NCBI GenBank assembly: GCA_947631075.1
Contig: CANRJU010000187.1
Location: 1-5,770, forward strand
Reading direction: 5' to 3'
DNA from: an uncultured Lachnospiraceae bacterium
GTDB lineage: Bacteria; Bacillota; Clostridia; Lachnospirales; Lachnospiraceae
DNA: 5,770 nt
The notes beneath the pieces were generated by a model that did not search any database, was not told the origin of the DNA, and was given only the letters and a program-made list of their open reading frames with translations. Below, one piece after another: positions 1 through 4,672 of this stretch. The translations under genes and the position numbers were made by a program. Numbering within the stretch: the stretch's first letter is position 1; the number at the start of each line of letters is the position of its first letter.

Positions 1-1324
1 GGTGACGGGAGAGCTGAAAAAGGCAGGCAATATCCTCGTGAGATTCCCGATTCAGAGGGACGAGTACGACCTGCCGGACTATCCGTTTATCATGGGACAG
101 TACGAGAAGATTACCGGCCTTATGAGAGAGGGCGTGATCTGCTCGGCGTATGCGCTGGATGGAAACGGGCTGGCGGACGCTGTCGCCAAGATGGCGTTTG
201 GAAACAAGCTTGGCGTGGAGCTGTGCGGCAGCCGGGACAAGGCGTCTTACTTTGCTCCCGCCTACGGCGAGATCGTGGCGGAGATTTCAGAATCCGATCT
301 GTTAAGGCTTGATGAGGCGGGCGTTGTCTACGACCGGTTCGGAAAAGTGCTTAATGAGGCGGCATTTGTCTGCGGGGACGAGAAGGTTTCTGTGGACGAG
401 GCGCTGACGGCATGGACCGGCACGCTGGAGAAGGTATTCCCCACAAGATCCGGCGTGGAAAAGGCAGATATTCAGACAAAGCTGTATGATGCGAAAGACA
501 TTTATGTGTGCAGGCACAAGGTGGCGAGGCCGAAGGTATTTATTCCGGTATTCCCGGGAACAAACTGCGAGTACGACACGATGATTTCGTTCCGGAAGGC
601 GGGCGCCGACACCGAGAGCCTTGTATTTAAAAATATGACGGAGCAGAATATTACGGACAGCGTGGCGGCATTTGAAAAGGCAATCCGCGGTTCCCAGATT
701 CTCATGTTTGCCGGCGGTTTCAGCGCCGGAGACGAGCCGGATGGCTCCGCCAAATTCATCACCTCGGTATTCCGCAACGAGCGGATTCAGGAGGCGGTGC
801 ATGAGCTGCTGGATCAGAGGGACGGCCTGGCGCTGGGCATCTGCAATGGATTCCAGGCGCTGATCAAGCTGGGGCTGGTTCCGTATGGAAAGATCACGAC
901 GCAGACGGAGGATTCTCCGACGCTCACGACCAACAGCATCGGCCGACATATTTCCAAGTCGGTATATCTCAAGGTCGTTACCAACAAGTCCCCCTGGCTG
1001 CAGGGAGCAAAGCTGGGCGGCGTGTACGCGGTTCCCGCCTCTCATGGCGAGGGACGGTTCGTGGCCAACGACGAGTGGATTCAGAAGCTCTTTGAGAATG
1101 GCCAGGTGGCTACCCAGTATGTGGACATTGACGGGAATCCGACGATGGACGAGGACTTCAACCCCAACGGCTCCTACTGCGCGATTGAGGGAATTACCAG
1201 TCCGGACGGGCGGGTGCTCGGCAAGATGGCGCACTCGGAGCGCCGGGGAGATGGCGTTGCGGTCAATATTTACGGCGAGCAGGATCAGAAAATCTTCCTT
1301 AGCGGCGTGAAGTATTTTTCGTAA
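1..1324 (+). CDS. purL: Phosphoribosylformylglycinamidine synthase, C-terminal part (5' end outside window)
   Basis: This is the last 440 residues of the large, single-chain FGAM synthase, which converts FGAR, glutamine and ATP to FGAM in purine synthesis (cytosol). The reading frame is open from base 2, so the gene starts before the window. Window residues 1-150 are the end of the second AIRS-type synthase domain, including a LADAVAKMAFGNKLGVEL stretch. Residues 178-440 form the class I glutaminase domain: FPGTNCEYD at 184-192, FAGGFSAGDE at 236-245, the nucleophile Cys281 in GICNGFQ, and His348 with Glu350 in SHGEGRF completing the triad, then HSERRGDG at 411-418. B. subtilis instead uses separate PurL, PurQ and PurS subunits; the fused form is the usual one in many Clostridia and in proteobacteria. 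The full protein is probably about 1250 residues. The gene ends with TAA at 1322-1324. Confidence 0.97.
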   Translation, partial: VTGELKKAGNILVRFPIQRDEYDLPDYPFIMGQYEKITGLMREGVICSAYALDGNGLADAVAKMAFGNKLGVELCGSRDKASYFAPAYGEIVAEISESDLLRLDEAGVVYDRFGKVLNEAAFVCGDEKVSVDEALTAWTGTLEKVFPTRSGVEKADIQTKLYDAKDIYVCRHKVARPKVFIPVFPGTNCEYDTMISFRKAGADTESLVFKNMTEQNITDSVAAFEKAIRGSQILMFAGGFSAGDEPDGSAKFITSVFRNERIQEAVHELLDQRDGLALGICNGFQALIKLGLVPYGKITTQTEDSPTLTTNSIGRHISKSVYLKVVTNKSPWLQGAKLGGVYAVPASHGEGRFVANDEWIQKLFENGQVATQYVDIDGNPTMDEDFNPNGSYCAIEGITSPDGRVLGKMAHSERRGDGVAVNIYGEQDQKIFLSGVKYFS

Positions 1325-1376
1325 ATATTAGCGCTCGCGGAATAGCGGATGATGTTTCTGGGTGAAAACAGAATTG

Positions 1377-1399
1377 CAAAGGGAGCATAGCTCCCTTTG
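1377..1399 (+). terminator. Hairpin after purL, probable terminator
   Basis: A perfect 10-bp stem (1377-1386 paired with 1390-1399) with an ATA loop lies 52 nt after the purL stop. The 3' arm ends CTCCCTTTG, so the run of T after the GC part is short (three). It is almost symmetrical and could work on either strand. It may be an intrinsic terminator, a 3'-end stabiliser, or a copy of a dispersed palindrome. Confidence 0.55.
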
Positions 1400-1424
1400 G
1401 ATGGCAGATGAGAAACTGCTACGC

Positions 1425-1445
1425 AAACTGTATTTACAGTTTTTT
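1425..1445 (+). terminator. Hairpin with T-run between purL and maf
   Basis: A 7-bp stem AAACTGT/ACAGTTT (1425-1431 with 1436-1442) closes a 4-nt ATTT loop and runs into six Ts (1440-1445). The stem has only two G-C pairs but the T-run is good. It follows the stronger hairpin at 1377-1399 and may be a second terminator of purL, or the front part of the repeat element that follows it: a similar AT-rich hairpin precedes the second copy near fabD. Confidence 0.5.
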
Positions 1446-1459
1446 CTCTATCGCCTCTT

Positions 1460-1491
1460 CGCGACAAGTCGCTAGAGCGAACTTGTTCGCT
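1460..1491 (+). repeat. Two-hairpin repeat element, copy A (upstream of maf)
   Basis: The element contains two adjacent hairpins. The first is GCGA-CAAG-TCGC (1461-1472). The second is AGCGAA-CTTG-TTCGCT (1476-1491). A second copy with the same layout lies at 2859-2891. The two share CGCGACAAG, CGCTA, AGCGAA and TTCGCT in the same order and nearly the same spacing. This copy ends 17 nt before the maf start codon, just before its ribosome binding site. The function is unknown; it may be a dispersed intergenic palindrome or an RNA element affecting translation or mRNA stability. Confidence 0.7.
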
Positions 1492-1508
1492 CAGAAATGG
1501 GGAATAAT

Positions 1509-2093
1509 ATGAAAAAATTAAAGATTATTTTGGCGTCCCAGTCGCCGCGGCGGCGGGAGCTGATGGAGATGCTCGGCATCCCTTTTGAGATAAAGGTATC
1601 GGATACAGATGAAATCGTCACAGACACGGATCCCGCGGCTGTGACGATAGAGCTGTCCCGTCAGAAGGCGGCTGCGGTATCCGCGCTGATTGACGAGGGA
1701 ATCGTGATCGGCGCGGATACCGTGGTGGCCTGGCAGGGAGAAATTCTTGGCAAGCCTAGGGACAGGGAGCAGGCGGTCCAGATGATTACCAATCTGCAGG
1801 GCGGCGCGCACATGGTGTACACGGGCGTGACAATCTGGGTTAAAGACCGGGATGGAGAGAGCCATCACAGCTTTGCGGAGGGGACGAAGGTCCGCGTCGC
1901 TGCCATGTCGGAGAGAGAAATCGAGGACTATGTGCAGTCGGGAGAACCCTACGACAAGGCGGGCGGTTACGGCATACAGGGCGTCTTTGGCAAGTATGTC
2001 GAGGGAATCGAGGGGGACTACTATAACGTGGTAGGACTTCCCGTTCACAGGCTGTATGAGGAATTGAAAAAACTGAAGTTTTTCAAAAACTGA
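1509..2093 (+). CDS. maf: Maf family nucleotide pyrophosphatase (dTTP/UTP type)
   Basis: A 194-residue protein, the usual length for Maf/YhdE. These cytosolic enzymes hydrolyse (d)NTPs to NMP and pyrophosphate, favour dTTP, UTP and modified pyrimidine nucleotides, and are linked to house-cleaning and to septum or growth arrest. Visible family motifs are ILASQSPRRRELMEMLGIPF near the N-terminus (nucleotide-binding loop with the SxSPRR core), GADTVV with the catalytic Asp, LGKPRD, VYTGV, and YDKAGGYGIQG, which is typical of the dTTP/UTP subfamily rather than the m7GTP (YceF) one. I chose ATG 1509 (MKKLKIILAS) over the in-frame ATG at 1497. Family members start at this point, the only SD-like sequence (GGGGAA, 1499-1504) suits 1509, and nothing suitable precedes 1497. 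The SD is weak. No clear promoter is seen in the 184-nt gap after purL. The last codons lie in a duplicated 17-bp unit. Confidence 0.93.
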   Translation: MKKLKIILASQSPRRRELMEMLGIPFEIKVSDTDEIVTDTDPAAVTIELSRQKAAAVSALIDEGIVIGADTVVAWQGEILGKPRDREQAVQMITNLQGGAHMVYTGVTIWVKDRDGESHHSFAEGTKVRVAAMSEREIEDYVQSGEPYDKAGGYGIQGVFGKYVEGIEGDYYNVVGLPVHRLYEELKKLKFFKN

Positions 2094-2101
2094 AGTTTTT
2101 C
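2068..2101 (+). repeat. Perfect tandem 17-bp duplication at the maf stop, also terminator-like
   Basis: The unit AAAAACTGAAGTTTTTC occurs twice head to tail (2068-2084 and 2085-2101) without a mismatch. Each unit folds as AAAAAC-TGAA-GTTTTT, ending in five Ts, so each could act as a weak terminator; the left arm of unit 1 can also pair with the right arm of unit 2. The maf stop codon TGA (2091-2093) is in the loop of the second unit. This is probably the end of the maf transcript, since a new promoter begins at 2139. Confidence 0.85.
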
Positions 2102-2138
2102 AGAACATAAAACCATTTTATAATCCGTAAAAAAAATG

Positions 2139-2167
2139 TTGACAAAACGGGCTATTGTATGTATTAT
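2139..2167 (+). promoter_or_regulatory. Sigma-70/SigA promoter of the tRNA-Thr gene
   Basis: A consensus -35 box TTGACA (2139-2144), a 17-bp spacer and a -10 box TATTAT (2162-2167, five of six). Transcription should start near 2174, about 16 nt before the mature tRNA. A run of eight As lies just upstream of the -35 region (2129-2136) and may act as an UP-like element. Confidence 0.85.
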
Positions 2168-2189
2168 ATAACTTGTTTGAAAAACATTG

Positions 2190-2262
2190 GCTTCGATAGC
2201 TCAGTTGGTAGAGCACTTCACTCGTAATGAAGGGGTCGAGGGTTCGAGTCCCTTTCGAAGCT
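2190..2262 (+). tRNA. tRNA-Thr (anticodon CGT)
   Basis: A full 73-nt cloverleaf. The acceptor stem is GCTTCGA (2190-2196) with TCGAAGC (2255-2261), seven perfect pairs. The D arm is GCTC/GAGC (2199-2202, 2211-2214). The anticodon stem is CTTCA/TGAAG (2216-2220, 2228-2232) with loop CTCGTAA and anticodon CGT at 2223-2225. There is a 5-nt variable loop. The T arm is GAGGG/CCCTT with loop TTCGAGT (2243-2249). The discriminator is T2262. CCA is not encoded (CGA follows), so it must be added after transcription. G1-C72, C2-G71, G35 and U36 agree with known threonine identity elements. CGU reads only ACG, so at least one other tRNA-Thr must exist elsewhere. Confidence 0.98.
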
Positions 2263-2272
2263 CGACAGCGAG

Positions 2273-2324
2273 ACCGCAGAGACGTGTGTTCTACGAAGGT
2301 AGACATGCAGAATCTGCGGTTTTT
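2273..2324 (+). terminator. Intrinsic terminator after tRNA-Thr
   Basis: An 8-bp stem ACCGCAGA/TCTGCGGT (2273-2280 with 2313-2320) ends in five Ts (2320-2324). The 32-nt loop holds its own small hairpin, TCTAC-GAAG-GTAGA (2290-2303). The region just outside can add TCGACA (2262-2267) with TGTCGA (2326-2331), although this overlaps the tRNA discriminator. It separates the tRNA transcript from the acpP operon. Confidence 0.8.
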
Positions 2325-2376
2325 GTGTCGATTGGGGACGTCAGTCCGTTATCGACTGAAAATACGCTGAAAATTT

Positions 2377-2385
2377 TGCTATAAT
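2377..2385 (+). promoter_or_regulatory. Extended -10 promoter, upstream promoter of acpP (P1)
   Basis: TGCTATAAT is a perfect extended -10 element (TGn plus TATAAT). The -35 position at 17-bp spacing (2357-2362, TGAAAA) is poor, as is common for extended -10 promoters. The predicted start, near 2392, falls on the -35 box of the second promoter. Confidence 0.6.
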
Positions 2386-2386
2386 C

Positions 2387-2415
2387 TTGACAAACCTATA
2401 GTAATAGGATAAAAT
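2387..2415 (+). promoter_or_regulatory. Sigma-70/SigA promoter of the acpP-fabDGF operon (P2)
   Basis: A consensus -35 TTGACA (2387-2392), a 17-bp spacer and a -10 TAAAAT (2410-2415, five of six). The predicted start near 2422 gives a leader of about 59 nt before acpP. It has the same architecture as the tRNA promoter. It is the strongest promoter candidate for the fatty acid genes, which follow without another convincing promoter. Confidence 0.82.
2395..2408 (+). promoter_or_regulatory. Palindrome in the P2 spacer, candidate operator
   Basis: CCTAT-AGTA-ATAGG is a perfect 5-bp inverted repeat between the -35 and -10 boxes of P2 and just after the predicted start of P1. A protein bound here could block both promoters. 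It does not match the FapR or FabT boxes as I remember them, so the regulator is unknown. A short palindrome in AT-rich DNA can also arise by chance. Confidence 0.4.
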
Positions 2416-2424
2416 ACATTGTAA

Positions 2425-2451
2425 TTCAAAGTGTTATTTGAAATTGTCAAA
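2425..2451 (+). promoter_or_regulatory. Overlapping dyads at the acpP transcription start, candidate operator
   Basis: TTCAAA-N6-TTTGAA (2425-2430 and 2437-2442) is a perfect dyad beginning just after the predicted P2 start. Its right half also forms TTTGA-N5-TCAAA (2437-2441 and 2447-2451). The TTTGA/TCAAA half-sites resemble those of FabT, the MarR-family regulator of fatty acid genes in streptococci, but the usual FabT spacing is shorter as I recall. The link is only suggestive. Confidence 0.4.
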
Positions 2452-2480
2452 AAATTTTTGGAAAAAGGAGAAATAGTATT

Positions 2481-2711
2481 ATGTTAGAAAAAATGCAGGA
2501 ACTTATTGCAGATCAGTTGAGCGTAGATGCGGACAGCATTACGGAGGCTTCTTCTTTTAAAGACGATCTGGGAGCAGATTCCCTGGATCTGTACGAGCTG
2601 ATTATGGCTCTGGAGGAGGAGTACGACGTAGAGATTCCTACGGACGATCTGGAGAGCATCAATACTGTAGGCGACGTAATTAATTTCTTAAAGAGCAAAG
2701 GGGTAGAGTAA
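2481..2711 (+). CDS. acpP: Acyl carrier protein
   Basis: A 76-residue acidic protein of standard ACP length. It carries growing acyl chains as thioesters on a phosphopantetheine arm in type II fatty acid synthesis. The attachment site is Ser34 in GADSLDLYELIMALEEE, the classic DSL motif at the start of helix II. The helix III region, EIPTDDLESINTVGDVINF, follows. The start ATG 2481 is preceded by AAAGGAG (2464-2470) at 10-nt spacing. It is the first gene of the operon, downstream of two promoters, and is separated from fabD by a structured 196-nt spacer, which may let acpP be made in excess of the enzymes. Its position before fabD, fabG and fabF supports a fatty acid rather than a polyketide role. 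Confidence 0.97.
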   Translation: MLEKMQELIADQLSVDADSITEASSFKDDLGADSLDLYELIMALEEEYDVEIPTDDLESINTVGDVINFLKSKGVE

Positions 2712-2730
2712 TACCAGATTGCACATAAGT

Positions 2731-2795
2731 ACCTGGTGACAGGTTCCGCGTTGACACCAAGAGGGGCAATGACATAGCGTGCCTTGTCTTGGTGT
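2731..2795 (+). other. Structured acpP-fabD spacer RNA: GUGA-capped hairpin plus long bulged hairpin
   Basis: Two hairpins lie in tandem shortly after the acpP stop. The first is ACCTG-GTGA-CAGGT (2731-2744), a 5-bp stem with a GNRA-type tetraloop. The second has a perfect 9-bp outer stem ACACCAAGA/TCTTGGTGT (2754-2762 with 2787-2795). After a one-base bulge (G2786), it has an inner stem 2763-2768 with 2780-2785, which includes two G-U pairs, and an 11-nt loop. The following sequence TAATTATTT is T-rich but not a clean T-run. It could be a partial terminator, an mRNA end-protecting structure or an RNase processing site that lowers fabD relative to acpP. It matches no riboswitch class I recognise. 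Confidence 0.6.
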
Positions 2796-2815
2796 TAATT
2801 ATTTAAGGCGGATAT

Positions 2816-2829
2816 GGAGGTTAATGTGA
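2816..2829 (+). other. Orphan ribosome binding site with ATG-TGA start-stop and overlapping GTG
   Basis: A strong SD GGAGG (2816-2820) is followed by ATG TGA (2824-2829), a start codon directly followed by stop, and by a GTG (2826) at 5-nt spacing. The GTG opens a frame that runs through the repeat element and out of frame over the fabD start, to 3008. Neither looks like a real gene. It may be a leader translation signal or the remnant of the start of a lost gene between acpP and fabD. Confidence 0.3.
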
Positions 2830-2855
2830 AAAATAAGCCAGTCAGCTTATTTTTC
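2828..2855 (+). terminator. AT-rich terminator-like hairpin before fabD
   Basis: A perfect 11-bp stem, GAAAAATAAGC (2828-2838) with GCTTATTTTTC (2845-2855), and a 6-nt CAGTCA loop. Read as a terminator, AATAAGC/GCTTATT is followed by Ts. It is nearly symmetrical, so it may work on both strands. It lies inside the operon just before the repeat element, in the same place as the hairpin 1425-1445 before copy A. It is more likely an attenuating or structural part than a full stop, since fabD has no other promoter. Confidence 0.5.
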
Positions 2856-2858
2856 GCG

Positions 2859-2891
2859 CGCGACAAGACGCTAAAGCGAATGTGGTTCGCT
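2859..2891 (+). repeat. Two-hairpin repeat element, copy B (upstream of fabD)
   Basis: Second copy of the element at 1460-1491. It has CGCGACAAG (2859-2867), CGCTA (2869-2873), then AGCGAA-TGTGG-TTCGCT (2875-2891). The second stem is kept exactly (6 bp) while its loop differs in sequence and length. The first stem is shorter here, GCG/CGC. The element ends 16 nt before the fabD ATG, against 17 nt for maf. Confidence 0.7.
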
Positions 2892-2907
2892 TGGAAAAGA
2901 GGTTTGT

Positions 2908-3840
2908 ATGAGCAAGATTGCATTTATTTTTCCGGGCCAGGGAGCCCAGGCGGTGGGGATGGGAAAGGATGTATACGATCACTCCGAGGAGGCAAGGGAG
3001 GTTTTTGACAAGGCCAGCGAGGCGGTCGGACTGGATCTGAAGGCGCTGTGCTTTGAGGAGAACGAGGATATCAACATCACGGAGTACACCCAGGTGTGCC
3101 TGCTGACGACCAGCATTGCGATCATGCAGGAAATTTTAAAGAGAGGGATCAAGCCGGACGTGGCGGCGGGACTCAGCCTCGGCGAGTACTGCGCGCTGGT
3201 GGCAGCCGGCTCGATGAATTATGTGGACGCGGCGAAGGCGGTGCGCAAGCGCGGCATTTTCATGCAGGAGGAGGTCCCGGCCGGAGAGGGCGGCATGGCG
3301 GCCATCTTAGGGCTTAGCGCCGCGGACATCGAGGCGAATATAGAGGAGTTTGACAAGGTCGAGGTCGCCAACTACAACTGCCCGGGGCAGATCGTGATTT
3401 CCGGCGAGATCGAGCAGGTGAAGGACGCGGCGGACAAGTTAAAGGGAGCGGGCGCCAGAAGGGCGGTTCTTCTGAATGTCAGCGGGCCGTTTCACTCCAA
3501 GCTCCTCACGGGGGCAGGGGAAAAGCTGAAAGCGGTGTTAGATGAGATCGAGATTTTGGAGCCGCAGATTCCGTATGTGGCGAATGTCAGCGCGGAATAT
3601 GTGACAAAGCAGGCAGATATCGAGCCGCTTTTGGTGAACCAGGTGAGCAATTCCGTGCGCTGGCAGCAGTCGGTAGAGGCCATGGTAGCGGACGGCGTGG
3701 ATGTGTTTGTCGAGATCGGACCGGGTAAGACGCTGGCGGGCTTTAATAAGAAGATATCGAAGGAAATCGGAAAAGAGCTCGTCACATATACGGTGGGGAC
3801 GATGGAGGACATTGATAAGTTAGCGGAGGCGCTGGCTTGA
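2908..3840 (+). CDS. fabD: Malonyl-CoA:ACP transacylase
   Basis: A 310-residue protein, normal for FabD. It moves malonyl groups from CoA to the phosphopantetheine of AcpP, supplying extender units for FabF. Motifs: FPGQGAQAVGMG at 8-19 (oxyanion loop), catalytic Ser90 in GLSLGEY, Arg115 in RKRGIFMQ (malonate carboxylate binding), His196 in GPFHS (catalytic partner), Gln245 in VNQVSNSVRW, and the VEIGPGKTLAGF end motif at 268-279. The E. coli counterparts are Ser92, Arg117, His201 and Gln250. Leu replaces the more common His before the nucleophile serine. ATG 2908 is preceded by AAAAGAGG (2895-2902). fabG follows with a 16-nt gap, so the two are cotranscribed. Confidence 0.97.
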   Translation: MSKIAFIFPGQGAQAVGMGKDVYDHSEEAREVFDKASEAVGLDLKALCFEENEDINITEYTQVCLLTTSIAIMQEILKRGIKPDVAAGLSLGEYCALVAAGSMNYVDAAKAVRKRGIFMQEEVPAGEGGMAAILGLSAADIEANIEEFDKVEVANYNCPGQIVISGEIEQVKDAADKLKGAGARRAVLLNVSGPFHSKLLTGAGEKLKAVLDEIEILEPQIPYVANVSAEYVTKQADIEPLLVNQVSNSVRWQQSVEAMVADGVDVFVEIGPGKTLAGFNKKISKEIGKELVTYTVGTMEDIDKLAEALA

Positions 3841-3856
3841 AAAATTGGAGGTTAGT

Positions 3857-4600
3857 ATGTTATTACAGGATAAAATAGCCGTTGTGACCGGTGCGGGACG
3901 CGGAATCGGACGCGGCATCGCCCTGGCGCTGGCCAGAGAGGGCGCCTTTGTCGTTGTAAATTACAACGGCTCCAAGGAGAGGGCGGAGGAAGTCGTTTCC
4001 GAGATTGAGAAAAATGGTGGCAGCGCCGTAGCGATTCAGTGCAACGTCAGTGATTTTGAGCAGGCGAAGGAGTTCTACGCGGGCGTGGTGAAGGAGTACG
4101 GCCGGATTGATATTCTGGTGAACAACGCCGGCATCACGAGGGACAACCTCATCATGAAGATGTCCGAGGAAGAATTTTCCGACGTGATTCAGACCAACCT
4201 GGCGGGGACGTTCAATGGAATCAAGTTTGTGACCAGGCCGATGATGAAGCAGCGAGCGGGCCGCATTATCAATATCGCGTCGGTTTCCGGCGTGACCGGC
4301 AACATGGGACAGGCGAATTATTCCGCCTCCAAGGCAGGCGTGATCGGGCTGACCAAGGCGGTGGCCAAGGAACTGGCGTCCCGGCACATCACGGTGAACG
4401 CGGTGGCGCCCGGATTTATCGCCACGGAGATGACGGACAAGCTCTCCGACGCGGTGCGTGAGGAGGCAGTGAAGTCCATCCCTCTGGGCGAATTTGGCCA
4501 GGTAGAGGACGTGGCGGAGGCCGTGGTATTCCTCGCCTCGGACAGGGCCCGCTATATAACCGGACAGGTGCTGTGCGTGGACGGTGGCATCGCCATGTGA
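3857..4600 (+). CDS. fabG: 3-oxoacyl-ACP reductase
   Basis: A 247-residue short-chain dehydrogenase that reduces 3-oxoacyl-ACP to (R)-3-hydroxyacyl-ACP with NADPH. It has the Rossmann motif TGAGRGIG at 11-18, NNAG at 89-92, and the catalytic tetrad Asn114, Ser142, Tyr155 and Lys159 (YSASK). It ends in PGFIATEMTD and the GQVLCVDGGIAM tail typical of FabG. The start is ATG 3857, with TGGAGG at 3846-3851. An in-frame TTG at 3845 overlaps this SD and is not the start. SDR enzymes are numerous, but the position between fabD and fabF and the conserved C-terminus make FabG a secure call. fabF starts 72 nt later. Confidence 0.97.
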   Translation: MLLQDKIAVVTGAGRGIGRGIALALAREGAFVVVNYNGSKERAEEVVSEIEKNGGSAVAIQCNVSDFEQAKEFYAGVVKEYGRIDILVNNAGITRDNLIMKMSEEEFSDVIQTNLAGTFNGIKFVTRPMMKQRAGRIINIASVSGVTGNMGQANYSASKAGVIGLTKAVAKELASRHITVNAVAPGFIATEMTDKLSDAVREEAVKSIPLGEFGQVEDVAEAVVFLASDRARYITGQVLCVDGGIAM

Positions 4601-4672
4601 CAGGCGTTCGGGCGCAGAAATGACATGAACCATAGACAGAATAATAGAAGGAGTAATTGGAGGTAAGGCAAA

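Noticed and set aside
302..1234. A 310-aa open frame on the minus strand opposite purL
   Set aside because: The plus strand encodes a clear PurL with glutaminase triad; the minus product is rich in Arg, Leu and His, as expected from antisense GC-rich codons.
1497..1508. Upstream in-frame ATG as the maf start
   Set aside because: No SD precedes it, the extra four residues are outside the family pattern, and the only SD-like sequence lies between it and ATG 1509.
2118..2384. Open frames on both strands across the tRNA gene (62 aa on the minus strand, 65 aa on the plus strand)
   Set aside because: Their residues (KGTRTLDPF and SIAQLVEHF types) are the translation of the tRNA itself, a well-known source of false gene calls; neither has a proper start context.
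2751..2780. TTGACA at 2751 as a possible promoter for fabD
   Set aside because: The best -10 candidate (TAGCGT at 18-bp spacing) matches only three of six bases, and the box lies within the long hairpin stem.
2814..3008. A 64-aa open frame starting before fabD and overlapping its start
   Set aside because: It reads through the repeat element and out of frame over fabD, with no recognisable domain. Its ribosome binding site is noted separately as an orphan signal.
3845..3856. Upstream in-frame TTG as the fabG start
   Set aside because: The TTG overlaps the ribosome binding site that serves ATG 3857, and FabG proteins start at the MLLQDKIAVVTGAG position.
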